The notes: generated from the letters alone by a model not told the origin. 64,000 bases of DNA from Arthrobacter terrae (GCF_015708085.1 NZ_JADNYM010000020.1:1-64000), one strand, 5' to 3'; counted from the first letter of the stretch, positions 28,141 through 36,776 are shown. A program made the numbers and translations.

Positions 28141-29421
28141 TCAGTTTCCTCCCGTAGTTCCGGCGGCCATTGCCGCAGGTTTTAGACGAATTTTCAGGTC
28201 CGGCCCCAGCGGTGCCACCGCAGCCCCGCCGGCGGCGTCCCAGTCCCACCGTTGGGCATCCGCCAGCGTGCCGATGCCCAAGTCACCGAAGGCAGGAATG
28301 CCCGCGCCCAGCAGCGTAGGCGCCAGGTACACAATGAGCTCATCCACCAACTGCGCAGCCAGGAAAGCGGCACTGATCCTCGACCCGCCCTCCACCATCA
28401 AATGGCGAACACCATGGTCGAACAGCGTGCGCGACGCGGCCAGCGGATCGCGGGTGCGCAGCTGCAGGAATCCCGCGGGACCAGTGTGTCCGGCCGGAAC
28501 GGTGAGATCCGCACTGCCGACACCCGTCCCGCAGAAACCCGCGCTGCCGGCACCCGTCCCGGCAGCCTCAGGTCCGGCGGGAACCTCGCCACGAACGGCT
28601 GCCTCCGCGGGGATGTTCCGCAGTCCCATGACTACGCGCAGCGGCTGCCGCACAGAGTCCGCACCATCTGCTTCCCGGGCCGTTAGCCGGGGGTTGTCCA
28701 CGAGTACGGTCTCGGTGCCCACCAGGATCGCATCGATCAGGCGACGGATTCCGTGGTTGTCCGCCCGGGCGGCAGCGGAAGTGATCCATTGGCTGCTGCC
28801 GTCGGCCGCGGCAATCCGGCCGTCGAGTGTCTGCGCGAGATGGAGGGTGGTAAACGGCCGGTCATCGCGGACGGCTGTGAACCAGCGACGGTTCAGCTCG
28901 AAGGCTTCCGGCGCCAACAGCCCCGACCGTACCTGCACACCCGCATCCCGCAGCCGCTGAGCCCCGCCGGCCGCCGGCTCGTGCGGATCGTCAACGGCGT
29001 AAATCACCTTACGGATGCCGGCGTCAATAATTGCCTGTGCACAGGGGCCCGTCCGGCCGGTGTGGTTGCATGGCTCCAGCGTCACCAGCATTGTCAGGTT
29101 CTCCAGCGCGCGGGCCAGTGTGCTGGACGGAGCGTTGCCCCTTGTGCTGCCCCTTCTGCTGCCTGTTCCGCCGGTCCGCTGGGCCAGATCCGTCCGAACC
29201 CGGGCCAGGACGTCCACCTCTGCGTGGGCGGTTCCCGCGCCGCGGTGATATCCGGTGGCCACGACCTTGCCGGCAGGATCCAGCAGCACGGCGCCCACCA
29301 GCGGATTCGCCCCGCGCGGACCCTGAGCTGCCGCACCCAGGGCGGTGTTCATGGCCGCCGATTCGGCGCTGCTGAAGGTCATGGTTTCGTGGCTTATCGG
29401 GCCGCTCTTCGGGCCGTTCAT
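28141..29421 (-). CDS. ribD: Bifunctional riboflavin deaminase-reductase RibD
   Basis: RibD deaminates and then reduces the pyrimidine intermediate of riboflavin. The N-terminal deaminase has the zinc ligands in HAEVD and EPCNHTGRTGPC; the C-terminal reductase (from about residue 170) has LHLAQTLDGRIA, ILVGTETVLVDNPRL and VEGGSRISAAFL. Two low-complexity insertions (TGGTGSRRGSTRGN and a Gly/Ala stretch near 310) are unusual. The ATG at 29421 overlaps the upstream transporter stop as ATGA and has GAGGG upstream, giving 426 residues. Confidence 0.94.
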   Translation of the reverse strand: MNGPKSGPISHETMTFSSAESAAMNTALGAAAQGPRGANPLVGAVLLDPAGKVVATGYHRGAGTAHAEVDVLARVRTDLAQRTGGTGSRRGSTRGNAPSSTLARALENLTMLVTLEPCNHTGRTGPCAQAIIDAGIRKVIYAVDDPHEPAAGGAQRLRDAGVQVRSGLLAPEAFELNRRWFTAVRDDRPFTTLHLAQTLDGRIAAADGSSQWITSAAARADNHGIRRLIDAILVGTETVLVDNPRLTAREADGADSVRQPLRVVMGLRNIPAEAAVRGEVPAGPEAAGTGAGSAGFCGTGVGSADLTVPAGHTGPAGFLQLRTRDPLAASRTLFDHGVRHLMVEGGSRISAAFLAAQLVDELIVYLAPTLLGAGIPAFGDLGIGTLADAQRWDWDAAGGAAVAPLGPDLKIRLKPAAMAAGTTGGN

Positions 29422-30116
29422 CGGGATACCCTCGGATCCGGAAAGGCCGTCTCCACCAGCACTTTTTCCGCATTCCGGTTCCGCACGTGCCACCAGACAA
29501 AGAAGCCGGTCAGCGTAAAGGCACCGTAGAAAATGTACATGAAGGCAGAGGCGTAGTAACCGGCGCTGAACAGCAGCGGCACACCCACCAGGTCAACGGC
29601 CACCCAGATCAGCCAGAACTCCACCCAGCCTTTGGCCATCCCCACGGTCGCCAGCAGGGATCCCGTGAAGATCCAGGCATCGGCCCAGACCGGGGCATAA
29701 GAGCCTAAGGCGGTGAAAATCGGGGTCAAGACCGCAGTGCCGCCGATCAAGGCAACCACCAAGCCCAGCCGTACGCGGTTGGATGCCCAGCGCGGCTCCA
29801 CGGCCGCGCCGTCGGCGGTCCGTTTGCTCTGCCGCCAGCGGTACCAGCCGAAGATGGAAACGGCGATGAACATGATCTGACGCCCGGCCTGTCCCAGCAG
29901 GTTTGCGTACAGCGGTGAGCCAAAGACCGAGCCCATGAAAACCGTGAACAGGAGCGCATTGCCGAAGATGCCCACCGGCCACGCCCAGACCTTCCGGCGC
30001 ATTCCACCCAGCGCACTGGCCAAGCCAAAGAGATTACCGAGCACCTCGCGCCAGAGCAGGAACCCGCCGCCGGGAAAATCCAGTTTCGCTTCGAAGAGCC
30101 ACCGGAGCATGTCCAT
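29418..30116 (-). CDS. ribM: PnuC-family transporter, probable riboflavin importer RibM
   Basis: The 232-residue membrane protein has about seven spans and the PnuC pattern: GNLFGLASALGGMRRKVWAWPVGIFGNALL and WYRWRQ near the middle. PnuC proteins take up nicotinamide riboside, but family members under FMN riboswitch control and next to rib genes (RibM/PnuX) import riboflavin. The riboswitch at 30368-30227 and the coupled ribD strongly favour that role. I place the start at ATG 30116; upstream codons in this frame lie within the riboswitch and are not protein. Confidence 0.85.
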   Translation of the reverse strand: MDMLRWLFEAKLDFPGGGFLLWREVLGNLFGLASALGGMRRKVWAWPVGIFGNALLFTVFMGSVFGSPLYANLLGQAGRQIMFIAVSIFGWYRWRQSKRTADGAAVEPRWASNRVRLGLVVALIGGTAVLTPIFTALGSYAPVWADAWIFTGSLLATVGMAKGWVEFWLIWVAVDLVGVPLLFSAGYYASAFMYIFYGAFTLTGFFVWWHVRNRNAEKVLVETAFPDPRVSR

Positions 30117-30226
30117 CGTTACTTGCCTTTCGCCAATCTGCAGTGGCTCCGGGGGTAACGACAGAGAGCCCGGACGGGCGGGGCGCTCCACAAAGAGCGC
30201 CGACGCCGCGGCAGGCCAAAACTGCT

Positions 30227-30368
30227 CGTGCTTCTCCCATCCAGACTTTAACTGTCGGTACCGGAATTCCACCGGTTCAACCGTTTGCATTCGAACCGTT
30301 GCCGGCCGTTTGCGTGCGGGTCGCGGACTATAACCGCCGGTTCGGACTTACACCGACCCCGGAGCACG
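30227..30368 (-). promoter_or_regulatory. FMN riboswitch (RFN element)
   Basis: Read leftward, the RFN consensus is nearly complete. The 5' half has the CCGGGGTCGGTG segment, ACCGGCGGTTATAGTCCGCG and a variable arm. The 3' half has GAACCGGTGGAATTCCGGT, ACCGACAGT and TCTGGATGGGAGAAG. P1 pairs CGTGCT (30368-30363) with AGCACG (30232-30227). A 7-bp hairpin (30201-30182) follows about 25 nt later, without a T-run, so FMN may act through Rho or by blocking initiation rather than by an intrinsic terminator. It controls ribM and the rib operon. Confidence 0.94.
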
Positions 30369-30379
30369 TTAAAAACTTG

Positions 30380-30985
30380 TTACCTCTTTATTATGGCACT
30401 GCTTTGCCGTGCGGTCCGCTGCCATAGGACTTCGCCGTCATGAACCAGGCTGGTGGGGGCAAAGTCGAGTTTGCGCGCGACCGAGCACGATGCCACGTTC
30501 CCTGGATGAATATGCGCCTGGCAGCGCGCCGTTCCGCACTCACCGAGCCAGCAAAGCATCCCGGCGGCGGCCTCTACTGCATAACCGTTCCCTTGCTGCA
30601 CCACCGCGATCACCCAGGCTACGTCCGCAACTAACTCCCCCGATTGCACGCTGACGGTTGCCTGCACGAACCCGAGCGCAGCGCCGGTTTCCTGGTGGCG
30701 GACAATCCAGTTGAGCCAGGCCTGGTCCCGCTTAGGGGAATGACCGGCGCTTTGTGCCGTGTACCGCAGGCTGAGCGCGGCTTCGGTCGGTGGTTCGCCG
30801 CCGGTAAAGCGATAAAGCGAGGGCCCGGACAATACAGTGGTCATTTCCCGGGCATGCCCGGGCGTGAGCGGTTCAAGGTCCAGGCGCCGCGTCCGTATGG
30901 CGGATGCGGACATCTGTCGGGCGTGAACTTCCGCCGCTGCAACTGAATCCACGTCAGCAGGATCTTCGGTGTCCGGCGGCATCAT
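30380..30985 (-). CDS. GNAT-family N-acetyltransferase
   Basis: The 201-residue protein matches the RimJ/RimL-like GNAT layout: IRTRRLDLEPLTPGHAREM at the start, a central WLNWIVRHQETGAALGFVQA strand pair, a VAWVIAVVQQGNGYAVEAAAGML segment corresponding to motif A, and IHPGNVASCSVARKLDF. The acetyl-CoA loop reads QQGNGYA, close to Q-x-x-G-x-G/A. The substrate is unknown. It starts six bases after the rpe stop and ends twelve bases before the riboswitch, so its transcripts run into the RFN element. Confidence 0.8.
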   Translation of the reverse strand: MMPPDTEDPADVDSVAAAEVHARQMSASAIRTRRLDLEPLTPGHAREMTTVLSGPSLYRFTGGEPPTEAALSLRYTAQSAGHSPKRDQAWLNWIVRHQETGAALGFVQATVSVQSGELVADVAWVIAVVQQGNGYAVEAAAGMLCWLGECGTARCQAHIHPGNVASCSVARKLDFAPTSLVHDGEVLWQRTARQSSAIIKR

Positions 30986-30991
30986 GGAATC

Positions 30992-31675
30992 TTATCGGAT
31001 CGCCAGCTGGCCCTTGGCCCGGAGCAGCTCAATGGCTTTCCCCGGATCCGCAGCCCCATACACCGCGGATCCGGCCACGAACATCGTGGCTCCGGCCTCC
31101 GCCGCGCGGGTGATGGTCTCCTCGGTGATCCCGCCGTCCACCTGGATAGCCACGTCCACGCCGGATCCCTCGATGGCCTGCTGCGCGCGACGGATCTTCG
31201 GCAGGGTCACGTCCAAAAACGACTGCCCGCCAAAGCCTGGCTCCACCGTCATGATGAGCAGCATGTCCAACTCCGCCAGCATGTCCAAGTAGGGCTCCAC
31301 CGGTGTCGCGGGCCGCAATGCCATGCCCGCCTTGGCGCCGCGGGCGCGCAGCTCGCGCGCCAGCTTGATCGGTGCGTTGGACGCCTCGACGTGGAAAGTC
31401 ACCGAGGCCAACCCCGCATCGGCGTATGCCGGCGCCCAGCGGTCCACCTCGGCAATCATCAGGTGCGCGTCCAGCGGCACCGGGCTGACTTCCTGGATTC
31501 GTTGCACCACCGGCAGACCAATAGTCAGATTCGGCACAAAGTGATTGTCCATAACATCAACGTGGACAGCGTCGGCGTTGGCAATCCTGCCCAGCTCCGC
31601 CTGAAGATTCACAAAATCGGCGGAAAGGATGCTGGGGCTGATGCAACAGCGCGCAACGGGGCGGTTAGCGGTCAT
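30992..31675 (-). CDS. rpe: Ribulose-phosphate 3-epimerase
   Basis: The enzyme interconverts ribulose 5-phosphate and xylulose 5-phosphate and so links to RibB's substrate. The barrel shows [10 protein letters not shown], the metal ligands in [13 protein letters not shown] and [13 protein letters not shown] and the catalytic Asp in QVDGGI. At 227 residues it is full length. It lies 36 bp after rsmB. Confidence 0.95.
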   Translation of the reverse strand: MTANRPVARCCISPSILSADFVNLQAELGRIANADAVHVDVMDNHFVPNLTIGLPVVQRIQEVSPVPLDAHLMIAEVDRWAPAYADAGLASVTFHVEASNAPIKLARELRARGAKAGMALRPATPVEPYLDMLAELDMLLIMTVEPGFGGQSFLDVTLPKIRRAQQAIEGSGVDVAIQVDGGITEETITRAAEAGATMFVAGSAVYGAADPGKAIELLRAKGQLAIR

Positions 31676-31711
31676 GGGGTACCTTTCGTGAGAATCACGC
31701 TTTCTTGCGAA

Positions 31712-33289
31712 TCAAGCCTTTTTGCGGATCAAGGCCAAAAACATGGCATCCGTGGCATGGATGTGCGGCCAGAGCTGAGCCGTTTTCTCGTGTCCAGAGC
31801 CCAGCTTTCCGGTAAGGCTGACGCCGTCCAGGACCGCGCCGGCGTCGAGCAGCTCCAGATCTTCACGCTTGCGCAACGCATCGACGACGACGGCGTTAGT
31901 CTCCGCCGGGTGCGGCGAGCAGGTTGCGTAGGCCACCACGCCGCCCGGACGCACCGCTTTAATGGCCGAAGCCAACAGCTCGCGCTGTAAGGGTCCGAGC
32001 TCGCCGACATCGGACGGTTTGCGGCGCCAGCGCGACTCCGGCCGGCGGCGCAGCGCACCCAGGCCGGTGCAGGGAGCATCCACCAGAATGCGGTCAAAGC
32101 CCTCCGGACGCTGCTCCCCCACCTCGCGGCCGTCACCAATCCGCACAGTCCAAACGTCCCGCGGCACCGCGGCCAGCGCCTGCTTCACGAGCTTGGCCCG
32201 GTGCGGCGCGGGTTCGTTAGCCAGCAGGGTTGCCCCGCACTGGCCCGCCAGGGCTGCCAGCAGGGCTGCCTTGCCGCCCGGGCCGGCGCACAGATCCAGC
32301 CAGCGTTCGCCGTCGGGCTCCGCAGCTGAGCCCCGACGCGGGAGCAGCTCAGCGGCCGCCAGCGCGCGGGCCACCAGCTGCGACCCGACGTCCTGCACCC
32401 GGTTGGTGCCCTCCCGCACGGCTAAGAGCCGGCCGGGATCACCGCCGGAGGAAAGCGCAGAATCCGGCGCCAGAGGGCCGACGGTAAAGCCCTCAGCCAG
32501 GGCCTCGGAAAGGTCGCCCAACCCCGGCAGCGCCACCAGGTTCACCACGGGAGCGGCGTTGTCCGCTTCCAGCAGTGCCGTGATTTCCGTGACGACCCGT
32601 CCGTGCGCGACCAGCGATTGGCGCAGTGCACGGACGATCCATTCCGGGTGTGAATAGGTCAGCGCGGCGATCGTGGACGCGTCCGTCTGTCCGTGCGTGA
32701 GCGTGGCGATCCACTCCTGCAGATCCTTTGCGGTCACGCGGCGGAGCACGGCGTTAATCAAGGACGACGGACCGGCACCAACGACTGCACGGGCAAGGCC
32801 GACCGTCTGGTCCAGGGCGGCATGCGCCGGGACCCGCATCGCGAGGAGCTGGTGGACGCCGATCCGCAGGGCATCGAGAACGGCGGGATCCAGCTGCTCC
32901 AGCGGCCGGTCAACGCAGCGCGCCAGAATCGCATCATATGTTCCCTGGCCGCGCAACGCTCCGTAGCTCAACTCGGTGGCAAATCCGGCGTCCCGCTTGT
33001 CCAGGTGATGATGCCGGATCCGGGAGGGGAGGACCAGGTTCGCGTAGGCATCCTCGCCGGAAACCGCCCGGAGGACCTCGAAGGCCACCAGCCGGGCCGG
33101 GTCAGCCTTGCGGGTGCGTGCCGAAGGGGCCGCGGCGGTAAAGGACGGCGCGGACGTCCGGTTTCGTTCGCGGCCCTGTGCGTTCCGCCGCGCGCCGGAA
33201 TTCTGCCCCCCGGAATTTCGCGCACCGGGACTGCGTGCCCCGGAGTCCCGCGCACCACTGTGTCCGGAGCCGTGGTTTTCGTTCGTCAC
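31712..33289 (-). CDS. rsmB: 16S rRNA (cytosine-C5) methyltransferase RsmB-type
   Basis: The 525-residue protein has an N-terminal NusB-like RNA-binding domain (about 65-200) and a SAM-dependent C5-methyltransferase domain: LDLCAGPGGKAALLA, the catalytic Cys pair in VDAPCTGLG and YATCSPHPAE, and the closing HATDAMFLALI. It methylates C967 of 16S rRNA in the family. The first 55 residues are a Gly/Ser/Ala/Arg repeat (SGAR-type units). Its start overlaps the fmt stop, continuing the def-fmt-rsmB run. Confidence 0.93.
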   Translation of the reverse strand: MTNENHGSGHSGARDSGARSPGARNSGGQNSGARRNAQGRERNRTSAPSFTAAAPSARTRKADPARLVAFEVLRAVSGEDAYANLVLPSRIRHHHLDKRDAGFATELSYGALRGQGTYDAILARCVDRPLEQLDPAVLDALRIGVHQLLAMRVPAHAALDQTVGLARAVVGAGPSSLINAVLRRVTAKDLQEWIATLTHGQTDASTIAALTYSHPEWIVRALRQSLVAHGRVVTEITALLEADNAAPVVNLVALPGLGDLSEALAEGFTVGPLAPDSALSSGGDPGRLLAVREGTNRVQDVGSQLVARALAAAELLPRRGSAAEPDGERWLDLCAGPGGKAALLAALAGQCGATLLANEPAPHRAKLVKQALAAVPRDVWTVRIGDGREVGEQRPEGFDRILVDAPCTGLGALRRRPESRWRRKPSDVGELGPLQRELLASAIKAVRPGGVVAYATCSPHPAETNAVVVDALRKREDLELLDAGAVLDGVSLTGKLGSGHEKTAQLWPHIHATDAMFLALIRKKA

Positions 33290-34242
33290 TGAAACACCAT
33301 GTCTTCTCTGTCCGCCAGGCCTCGTGCCCAGTCCGTTGCCTGCATTGTCTTCTTGCCCGCCGCCTGCACATGCCCCAGTTCAACTGGATGCGAGCCGGTG
33401 CCCACCAGGACGGATTTGGGCCCCACTGCAAGCCGGCCCGGCAGCAACCCGGTGGGATTCGCCTCCGGAGCCGGGTCGGCGCCTGGGCTGGAATCCGGGC
33501 TCAGTCGTACCGGTCCGAGTTTGATCCGCTGGTCCGCGAGCATGGTCCAGGCGCCGGGCTCCGCTGTGACCGCCCGAATCCTGCGTCCAATGGCCAGCGC
33601 CGGCTCGCTCCAGTCAATCCGGCCGTCTTCGATGCTCAGTTTCGGTGCCAAGGTGATCTCACCGCGCTGCGGTTGCGCATTCGCGTGCCCGGATTCCAGC
33701 GCGCTCAGGGTCTGGACCAGCAGCACCGCGCCGCTATGGGAAAGCCGGTCGAGCAGTTCGGAGCCCGTGTCGGTGGGTCTGATCGATTCCGTAAGAGTGC
33801 CGTAAACCGGGCCCGTGTCCAGCCCCCTTTCAAGGGCAAAGGTGGAAGCCCCGGTGACATCGTCACCGTGCAGGATCGAGTGCTGAACCGGTGCGGCGCC
33901 GCGCCACGCGGGCAGCAGCGAAAAATGCAGGTTAATCCAGCCCAACGGCGGAATCACCAGGGCTTCGGCCGGGATCAAGGCACCGTAGGCGACGATCGCG
34001 GCCACCTCGGGGGCCAGCGCGGCGATCTCGGCGGAGGCCTGCTGGTCAATTCGTGCAGCCCGGATGATCGGCAAACCGAGCTCCTGGGCACGTTGGGCCA
34101 CGGGCGACGGCGTCAACACACGTTTGCGTCCCACGAGCGCGTCCGGGCGGGTCAGCACCCCCACGATGTCCAGGCCGGCAGCCAGCAGAGCGTCCAACGA
34201 CGGCACGGCCACCGCAGGCGTGCCCGCAAAAAGCACCCTCAT
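33286..34242 (-). CDS. fmt: Methionyl-tRNA formyltransferase
   Basis: Fmt formylates initiator Met-tRNA. The protein starts MRVLFAGTPAVAVPSL and has the catalytic triad segment INLHFSLLPAWRGAAPVQHSI and GDDVTGASTFALERGLDTGPVY. The C-terminal OB-like domain contains a Pro/Ala insertion (SPGADPAPEANPTG). At 318 residues it is normal. Four-base overlaps with def and rsmB show coupling. Confidence 0.95.
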   Translation of the reverse strand: MRVLFAGTPAVAVPSLDALLAAGLDIVGVLTRPDALVGRKRVLTPSPVAQRAQELGLPIIRAARIDQQASAEIAALAPEVAAIVAYGALIPAEALVIPPLGWINLHFSLLPAWRGAAPVQHSILHGDDVTGASTFALERGLDTGPVYGTLTESIRPTDTGSELLDRLSHSGAVLLVQTLSALESGHANAQPQRGEITLAPKLSIEDGRIDWSEPALAIGRRIRAVTAEPGAWTMLADQRIKLGPVRLSPDSSPGADPAPEANPTGLLPGRLAVGPKSVLVGTGSHPVELGHVQAAGKKTMQATDWARGLADREDMVFQ

Positions 34243-34847
34243 CTGCCGCTCCCACCCCGCACGCTGCCGCCGCCGAAAGCAGATCCGGCATGTCCGGTCC
34301 CACCAAAGCTGGAGCCGACGCTGCGGGCGCGCTTTGCGGTTGTCTTTTCCGTCACTTCACCGTAGCTGGCATTGCGGATGGCGCGGAGGGCGGCCTTGCG
34401 GTCCTCGCCGTCGAGCCTGTCAACAAACAGCTTGCCGTTTAAATGGTCGGTCTCGTGCTGGAAGCAGCGGGCCAGCAGGCCCTCGGCCTCGACCTCGATG
34501 GTCTCGCCGTTCAGGTTCACCCCACTTACCGTTGTCCGCAGCGCCCGTGGTGCCGGGAATCCCAGGCCGGGGACGGACAGGCAGCCCTCAACCCCGGGCG
34601 GCTGTTGTTCCGGGCTGTTGATTAGCACCGGGTTGATGACGTGGCCATGGTCCGCTCCGATCCGGTAGGTGAAGACCCGTTTGCTCACGCCCACCTGCGG
34701 GGCCGCCAGCCCGGCACCGTCAACATCATCCATGGTTTCCATCATGTCCTGCACGAGCTTCGCCAATTCCGGCCCGAACTCCAGCACCGGATCCGCCACG
34801 GTCCGCAGCACCGGATCGCCGATAATACGGATACTCAAAATGGCCAT
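34239..34847 (-). CDS. def: Peptide deformylase
   Basis: Def removes the formyl group from nascent proteins. All three motifs are present: GAGLAAPQVG, EGCLSVP with the metal-binding Cys, and QHETDHLNG with the two His ligands and the catalytic Glu. The last 30 residues are a Gly/Ser/Arg-rich tail not found in short family members. GTGAGG lies upstream of the ATG. It is the first gene of def-fmt-rsmB-rpe. Confidence 0.95.
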   Translation of the reverse strand: MAILSIRIIGDPVLRTVADPVLEFGPELAKLVQDMMETMDDVDGAGLAAPQVGVSKRVFTYRIGADHGHVINPVLINSPEQQPPGVEGCLSVPGLGFPAPRALRTTVSGVNLNGETIEVEAEGLLARCFQHETDHLNGKLFVDRLDGEDRKAALRAIRNASYGEVTEKTTAKRARSVGSSFGGTGHAGSAFGGGSVRGGSGR

Positions 34848-34919
34848 GCGGAAGGAGCCTCACTTCAGTGCGGGACGTTGAATGAACGGAATTTTTATAG
34901 CTTCGCGTCCTAAGTCTAG

Positions 34920-34993
34920 TTGGGCTGCGGTTTCAGCGGGCTGCGGTTGCATTGGCCGTGGTTTCATTGGGCTGCGGTTTCAGCGGGCTGCGG
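34920..34993. repeat. Direct 27-bp duplication at the end of a nuclease gene
   Basis: Two exact copies of a 27-bp sequence starting TTGGGCTGCGGTTTCAGC lie at 34920-34946 and 34967-34993, separated by a related 20-bp spacer. The second copy encodes the C-terminal PQPAETAAQ of the nuclease-like gene, so a partial duplication of its tail seems to have occurred. Confidence 0.85.
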
Positions 34994-35854
34994 CGGACCC
35001 GCAGTGGACGCGTCGGGCTGGGGCGGAGAAATGGGCAGCAGCGCCGCACCGGCGGCACGGACGTCCGCTGCTGTTTTCCACACGGTCCGCAGCGCGGCGA
35101 ACTTGTACCAGTGATATTTGAGCACCTCCGGGTTGGCCCGCAGCGCACGGACCTCTGTCTCCCCGATAGCCACGCCCAGCAGGATCGGATCCGCACCGTA
35201 AAGCCATGGCTCCCAGCTTCCGGCGCCGGCGTCAACCAGGCCCTCTTCGGCCTTCATCCCGGCCACCAATTGCATAACCACTTTGTCATCCAGCGCCTTC
35301 ACCCCGCCGTTGCGGTCCGTTCCCTTGGTCTTGTAATCGATCAGACACAACCTCCCTCCGATCCGCGCCACCAAATCCAGCGTCCCTGCGTAGCCGACGG
35401 TATGGTTCCAAACCGTCACCTCGGGCGCAACAGGCTCTACCTTGTATAGGTCCCACCATTCATCGAAGCGCGCCGCAAACTTTTCTTCGCCGTTTTCCGC
35501 CAACGCGGCCCGCGTCTCCGGCATCCGATGCGCCCGGCCCAGCGCCCGCAGCGAGACCTGTTCGCAGTATGAGTGAACGCGGTCTCCCCGGGCTGCGGCT
35601 GCATCCCGGAATCTCTCCGCCGCTTTGGAAGCATCATTGACCATCCCCCGCAATTGGGAGGGGTTGGCCAGGGCTCCCGGGAGGGCCGGATGCTTGGCCA
35701 GGGAATTGGCGGCCATATAGCCGAACCAACCGTCCAGCGTCCCGGACTGCTGGGAAATCACCGTGGTGATGGACGGCATGAGGGGCGGCTCCGACAGGGA
35801 CCGGGCGTACATCCGGCCGAATTCGGTGGCGTGGGCTAAGGCTGGCTGAGTCAT
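34964..35854 (-). CDS. PD-(D/E)XK nuclease-like protein (RecB/Cas4-like core)
   Basis: The 296-residue protein contains the nuclease motif arrangement YAGTLDLVARIGG followed by CLIDYKTKG, that is an Asp in GTLD and the D-x-K pair in LIDYKTK. An upstream histidine/glutamate helix (RVHSYCEQVSLRALG) resembles the first conserved helix of RecB-like nucleases. No helicase, cas gene or toxin partner is adjacent, so this is an orphan with unknown substrate. It precedes def by about 115 bp. The tail is Pro/Gln-rich and partly repeat-encoded. Confidence 0.7.
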   Translation of the reverse strand: MTQPALAHATEFGRMYARSLSEPPLMPSITTVISQQSGTLDGWFGYMAANSLAKHPALPGALANPSQLRGMVNDASKAAERFRDAAAARGDRVHSYCEQVSLRALGRAHRMPETRAALAENGEEKFAARFDEWWDLYKVEPVAPEVTVWNHTVGYAGTLDLVARIGGRLCLIDYKTKGTDRNGGVKALDDKVVMQLVAGMKAEEGLVDAGAGSWEPWLYGADPILLGVAIGETEVRALRANPEVLKYHWYKFAALRTVWKTAADVRAAGAALLPISPPQPDASTAGPPQPAETAAQ

Positions 35855-35919
35855 GCCTCCACTATTGCATCCGGCACCGACACGGGGTCAGAGAGCACCG
35901 GCAGCCATAGCTCACCGGT

Positions 35920-35979
35920 ATCGGGATCGGCATCGGGATCGGCATCGGGATCGGGACCGGGACCGGGACCGGAACCGAT
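35920..35979. repeat. Ten hexanucleotide tandem units upstream of satP
   Basis: Units alternate ATCGGG and ATCGGC and then drift to ACCGGG, without interruption over 60 bp. It lies in the 283-bp gap between the divergent nuclease and satP genes, upstream of a CRP-like site. No coding function is apparent. Confidence 0.85.
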
Positions 35980-36020
35980 TGTGGCCGACGAACTCTGACT
36001 CTGACCAACCCGAGGCTTCG

Positions 36021-36036
36021 TGTGATATTAACCACA
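36021..36036. promoter_or_regulatory. CRP/GlxR-type cAMP-receptor site upstream of satP-acs
   Basis: TGTGATATTAACCACA matches the actinobacterial GlxR/CRP consensus TGTGA-N6-TCACA with one mismatch. It lies about 100 bp before satP. GlxR/CRP proteins are known to control acetate metabolism in related bacteria, so cAMP-linked control of satP-acs is likely. Confidence 0.6.
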
Positions 36037-36123
36037 CAATATTCAACAGCACCCTTGCCTTTACCGGCGTAGCCTGTGAGGCAGTAGCCAGCGATGGCGC
36101 TGGTGCGGACGAGGAGTCATGTC

Positions 36124-36141
36124 ATGAGCGACGAACCATGA
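36124..36141 (+). other. Possible five-codon leader cistron before satP
   Basis: An ATG at 36124, with GAGGAG seven bases upstream, opens a frame encoding MSDEP whose TGA overlaps the satP ATG (CCATGA). The satP start has no ribosome binding site of its own in frame, so ribosomes may reach it by reinitiation after this mini-cistron. Confidence 0.35.
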
Positions 36142-36776
36142 GCACAGAACCCAGCCCCATCCCCGCACAGGCTGTTCCTGGGCAGGTACTGCCTGCGGGG
36201 GCGCCCGCTGCGACCCTTCCGTTCGCCGATCCGGCTGCACTGGGACTGGGCGCCTTCGCGCTGACCACTTTTGTGCTCAGTGTGGTCAACGCCGGTCTTA
36301 TCCCTAAACTTGACGAACCCGTGGTGCTCGGTCTGGCCCTATTTTATGGCGGGGTGGCCCAGTTTGCGGCCGGCATCTGGGAATTCGCGAACCGGAATAC
36401 CTTCGGAGCAACGGCGTTCTGCTCATATGGTGCTTTCTGGCTCTCCTTCTGGTTCCTGGTCCAGTTCCGGGCCGCCGATCTGCCGCCTGCCGATGCCGGC
36501 AAGGGCATTGGTCTGTTCCTGCTGGCCTGGGCCATCTTCACGGCTTATATGACTGTCGCCGCATCCCGGGTCAGCATGGCGGTCTTCGGCGTCTTCATTT
36601 TCCTGACCCTGACCTACATTGCCTTGGCCATTGGCGCGTTCACCAGCTCCGACTCGCTGACCGTCATAGGCGGCTGGCTCGGCATCATCACGGCCCTCAT
36701 CGCCTGGTACGCCTCGTTTGCCGTGGTGACAAACTCCACGTTTAAGCGGCCGATAATACCAGTAGGGACTCGGTGA
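36138..36776 (+). CDS. satP: Acetate/succinate uptake protein, GPR1/FUN34/YaaH (SatP) family
   Basis: The 212-residue protein has six predicted membrane spans from about residue 40 and a variant of the family signature near the first span (ADPAALGLGAFALTTF). Conserved features GGVAQFAAGIWEFANRNTFGATAF and the YGAFWLSF segment are present. Family members import acetate as a channel or proton symporter. Its stop overlaps the acs start by four bases (GTGA), so uptake and activation of acetate are coupled. A CRP-like site lies upstream. Confidence 0.9.
   Translation: MSTEPSPIPAQAVPGQVLPAGAPAATLPFADPAALGLGAFALTTFVLSVVNAGLIPKLDEPVVLGLALFYGGVAQFAAGIWEFANRNTFGATAFCSYGAFWLSFWFLVQFRAADLPPADAGKGIGLFLLAWAIFTAYMTVAASRVSMAVFGVFIFLTLTYIALAIGAFTSSDSLTVIGGWLGIITALIAWYASFAVVTNSTFKRPIIPVGTR

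Noticed and set aside
30117-30290. Longer frame of the PnuC-type transporter
   Set aside because: The extra 58 codons read through the FMN riboswitch and its hairpin, so this is RNA structure and not protein; the transporter begins at 30116.
34964-35854. Cas4 gene
   Set aside because: The nuclease core is Cas4/RecB-like, but the cysteines of the Cas4 iron-sulfur cluster and any cas neighbours are missing.
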